A DNA stretch of 64,000 bases from Arthrobacter sp. PAMC 25486 (lineage in GTDB: Bacteria; Actinomycetota; Actinomycetes; Actinomycetales; Micrococcaceae). Position 1 is the stretch's first letter. Every line of letters starts with the position of its first letter. The notes beneath the pieces are model-generated. The model saw only the letters and a program-made list of their open reading frames with translations. It ran no database searches and was not told the origin of the DNA. A program made the translations under genes and the position numbers. Of the stretch, positions 63,304 through 64,000 are shown piece after piece. Where the stretch lies: assembly GCF_000785535.1 (NCBI RefSeq), contig NZ_CP007595.1:1736001-1800000 (forward strand). Reading direction: 5' to 3'.

Positions 63304-63335
63304 TGCCCCTCCGGGCACTGTGCCCCTCCGGGCAC
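63304..63335. repeat. Two self-complementary 17-bp tandem units
   Basis: TGCCCCTCCGGGCAC begins at 63304 and again at 63321. Each unit can fold on itself (GTGCCC/GGGCAC around CTCC). They end at the stop codon of the minus-strand aldo/keto reductase and may act as its terminator. Confidence 0.75.
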
Positions 63336-64000
63336 TACATTTGCGTGAACGCCGCCACGGCGGGGTCGGCGCCGATGCGGCCGCCTGTTTCCAGTCCGGA
63401 GATCAGTTCAAGCTCGGCGTCGCTGAGCCTGATCTTTGCCGCCGCCAGGTTTTCGGCCATGCGCGCAGGCGTCACGGTCTTGGGGATGACAATGTTCCCC
63501 GTTCCCAGGTGCCAGGCCAGGACCACTTGGGCCGGTGTGGCACCGTGGGCCTGCGCAATCTCGGCCAGGACACCGCTGACCAGGTCTCTGCCCTGGCCCA
63601 GGGGGCTGTAGGCCTGCACGGCAATGCCGTGGCTGCGGCACTTCTGCGCCAGCCCGCCCTGCTGGAAGGAGGGATGCAGCTCGATCTGGTTGACGGCAGG
63701 GACCACGGCGGCTCCGCCCAACAGCTCATCGAGGTGGTCCGGCAGGAAGTTGGACACCCCAATGGCACGCACCATTCCCTCTGCATACAACGCCTCTAGT
63801 TCCGCCCACGCCTGCGTGAACAACCCCTGCGACGGGACGGGCCAGTGGATCAGGTACAGGTCAATCCGTTCCACGCCCAGCGCCTTGCGGCTGGCCTCAA
63901 AGGCGGCACGCGGGCTGCCCTGTTCGCCATTGCGCAGCTTGGTCGTGATGAAAACATCGTCTCGGGACAGCCCGGATTCGGCCAGCGCAGCTCCCACGCC
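63335..64000 (-). CDS. Aldo/keto reductase, partial (start beyond the window)
   Basis: The frame runs off the right edge, leaving about 220 residues of an NADPH-dependent aldo/keto reductase. The visible part includes the strand IDLYLIHWPVP (with the active-site His), AIGVSNFLPDHLDELL, NQIELHPSFQQ, YSPLGQGR and the cofactor loop IPKTVTPARMAEN. The catalytic Tyr and Lys near the N-terminus lie outside or at the edge. It resembles the 2,5-diketo-D-gluconate reductase group. The stop is at 63335-63337. Confidence 0.92.
   Translation of the reverse strand, partial: GVGAALAESGLSRDDVFITTKLRNGEQGSPRAAFEASRKALGVERIDLYLIHWPVPSQGLFTQAWAELEALYAEGMVRAIGVSNFLPDHLDELLGGAAVVPAVNQIELHPSFQQGGLAQKCRSHGIAVQAYSPLGQGRDLVSGVLAEIAQAHGATPAQVVLAWHLGTGNIVIPKTVTPARMAENLAAAKIRLSDAELELISGLETGGRIGADPAVAAFTQM

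Noticed and set aside
1..64000. tRNA, rRNA genes and replication origin features
   Set aside because: I looked for conserved tRNA/rRNA sequence and dnaA-box clusters and saw none. Absence by eye is not proof; a covariance-model search would be decisive.

Overview
This window looks like a chromosomal segment of a high-G+C actinobacterium, most likely a member of the Micrococcaceae (Arthrobacter and relatives). The evidence is the actinobacterial gene order whiB1-type regulator / PdtaS-type kinase / 180-kDa NAD-glutamate dehydrogenase, followed by secA, hpf, comF, lpqB, mtrB and mtrA, together with a mycothiol-family (TIGR03086-type) protein and strong G/C third-position bias. I found no rRNA or tRNA genes, no CRISPR array and no prophage. 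Most of the window is core genome, with a few accessory genes and several families of short repeats. All family assignments come from reading motifs, not from database searches.

Positions 1-24 kb hold the end of an FtsK-like gene, a small membrane protein, whiB, pdtaS and gdh. Next come a CpaE/SAF-domain pair with a small excisionase-type HTH gene, a LysM protein, an Rv3235-like protein, secA, a YcaQ-like protein, hpf, comF and the lpqB-mtrB-mtrA operon. Upstream of mtrA lies a gene-poor stretch of about 950 bp that contains a possible 615-bp MITE-like element. Positions 24-30 kb are a co-directional operon of a Pro/Gln-rich membrane protein, a DUF4129-like protein, a DUF4350-like protein, a MoxR ATPase and a DUF58 protein.

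Positions 30-43 kb are mostly on the minus strand: an SGNH hydrolase, a MetE-like protein with chorismate mutase, and an oligopeptide ABC operon whose substrate-binding lipoprotein is frameshifted by an exact 31-bp tandem duplication. A TIGR03086 protein, mnmA, a cysteine desulfurase and a hypothetical protein follow. At 42.9-47.6 kb a SufR-like, cysteine-rich repressor is divergent from a four-gene cluster: folE, a ferredoxin-reductase-like flavoprotein, a FolP2-like dihydropteroate synthase homologue that lacks the usual pABA loop, and a RibD-C/DHFR-fold reductase. A perfect inverted repeat overlaps the predicted folE promoter. This pterin cluster under possible Fe-S control is the best candidate here for an undescribed system.

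Positions 47.7-64 kb carry a DnaJ-domain protein, trmL, a methyltransferase, and an AbiEi/DUF559-like gene bracketed by two long palindromes that are reverse complements of each other. After these come etfBA, a LysR regulator, a FUSC-family membrane protein, an ABC exporter pair, an HtrA protease, a TPM-domain membrane protein with pspA, and the 3' part of an aldo/keto reductase. The last group (HtrA, TPM protein, PspA) together with MtrAB suggests an envelope-stress theme.
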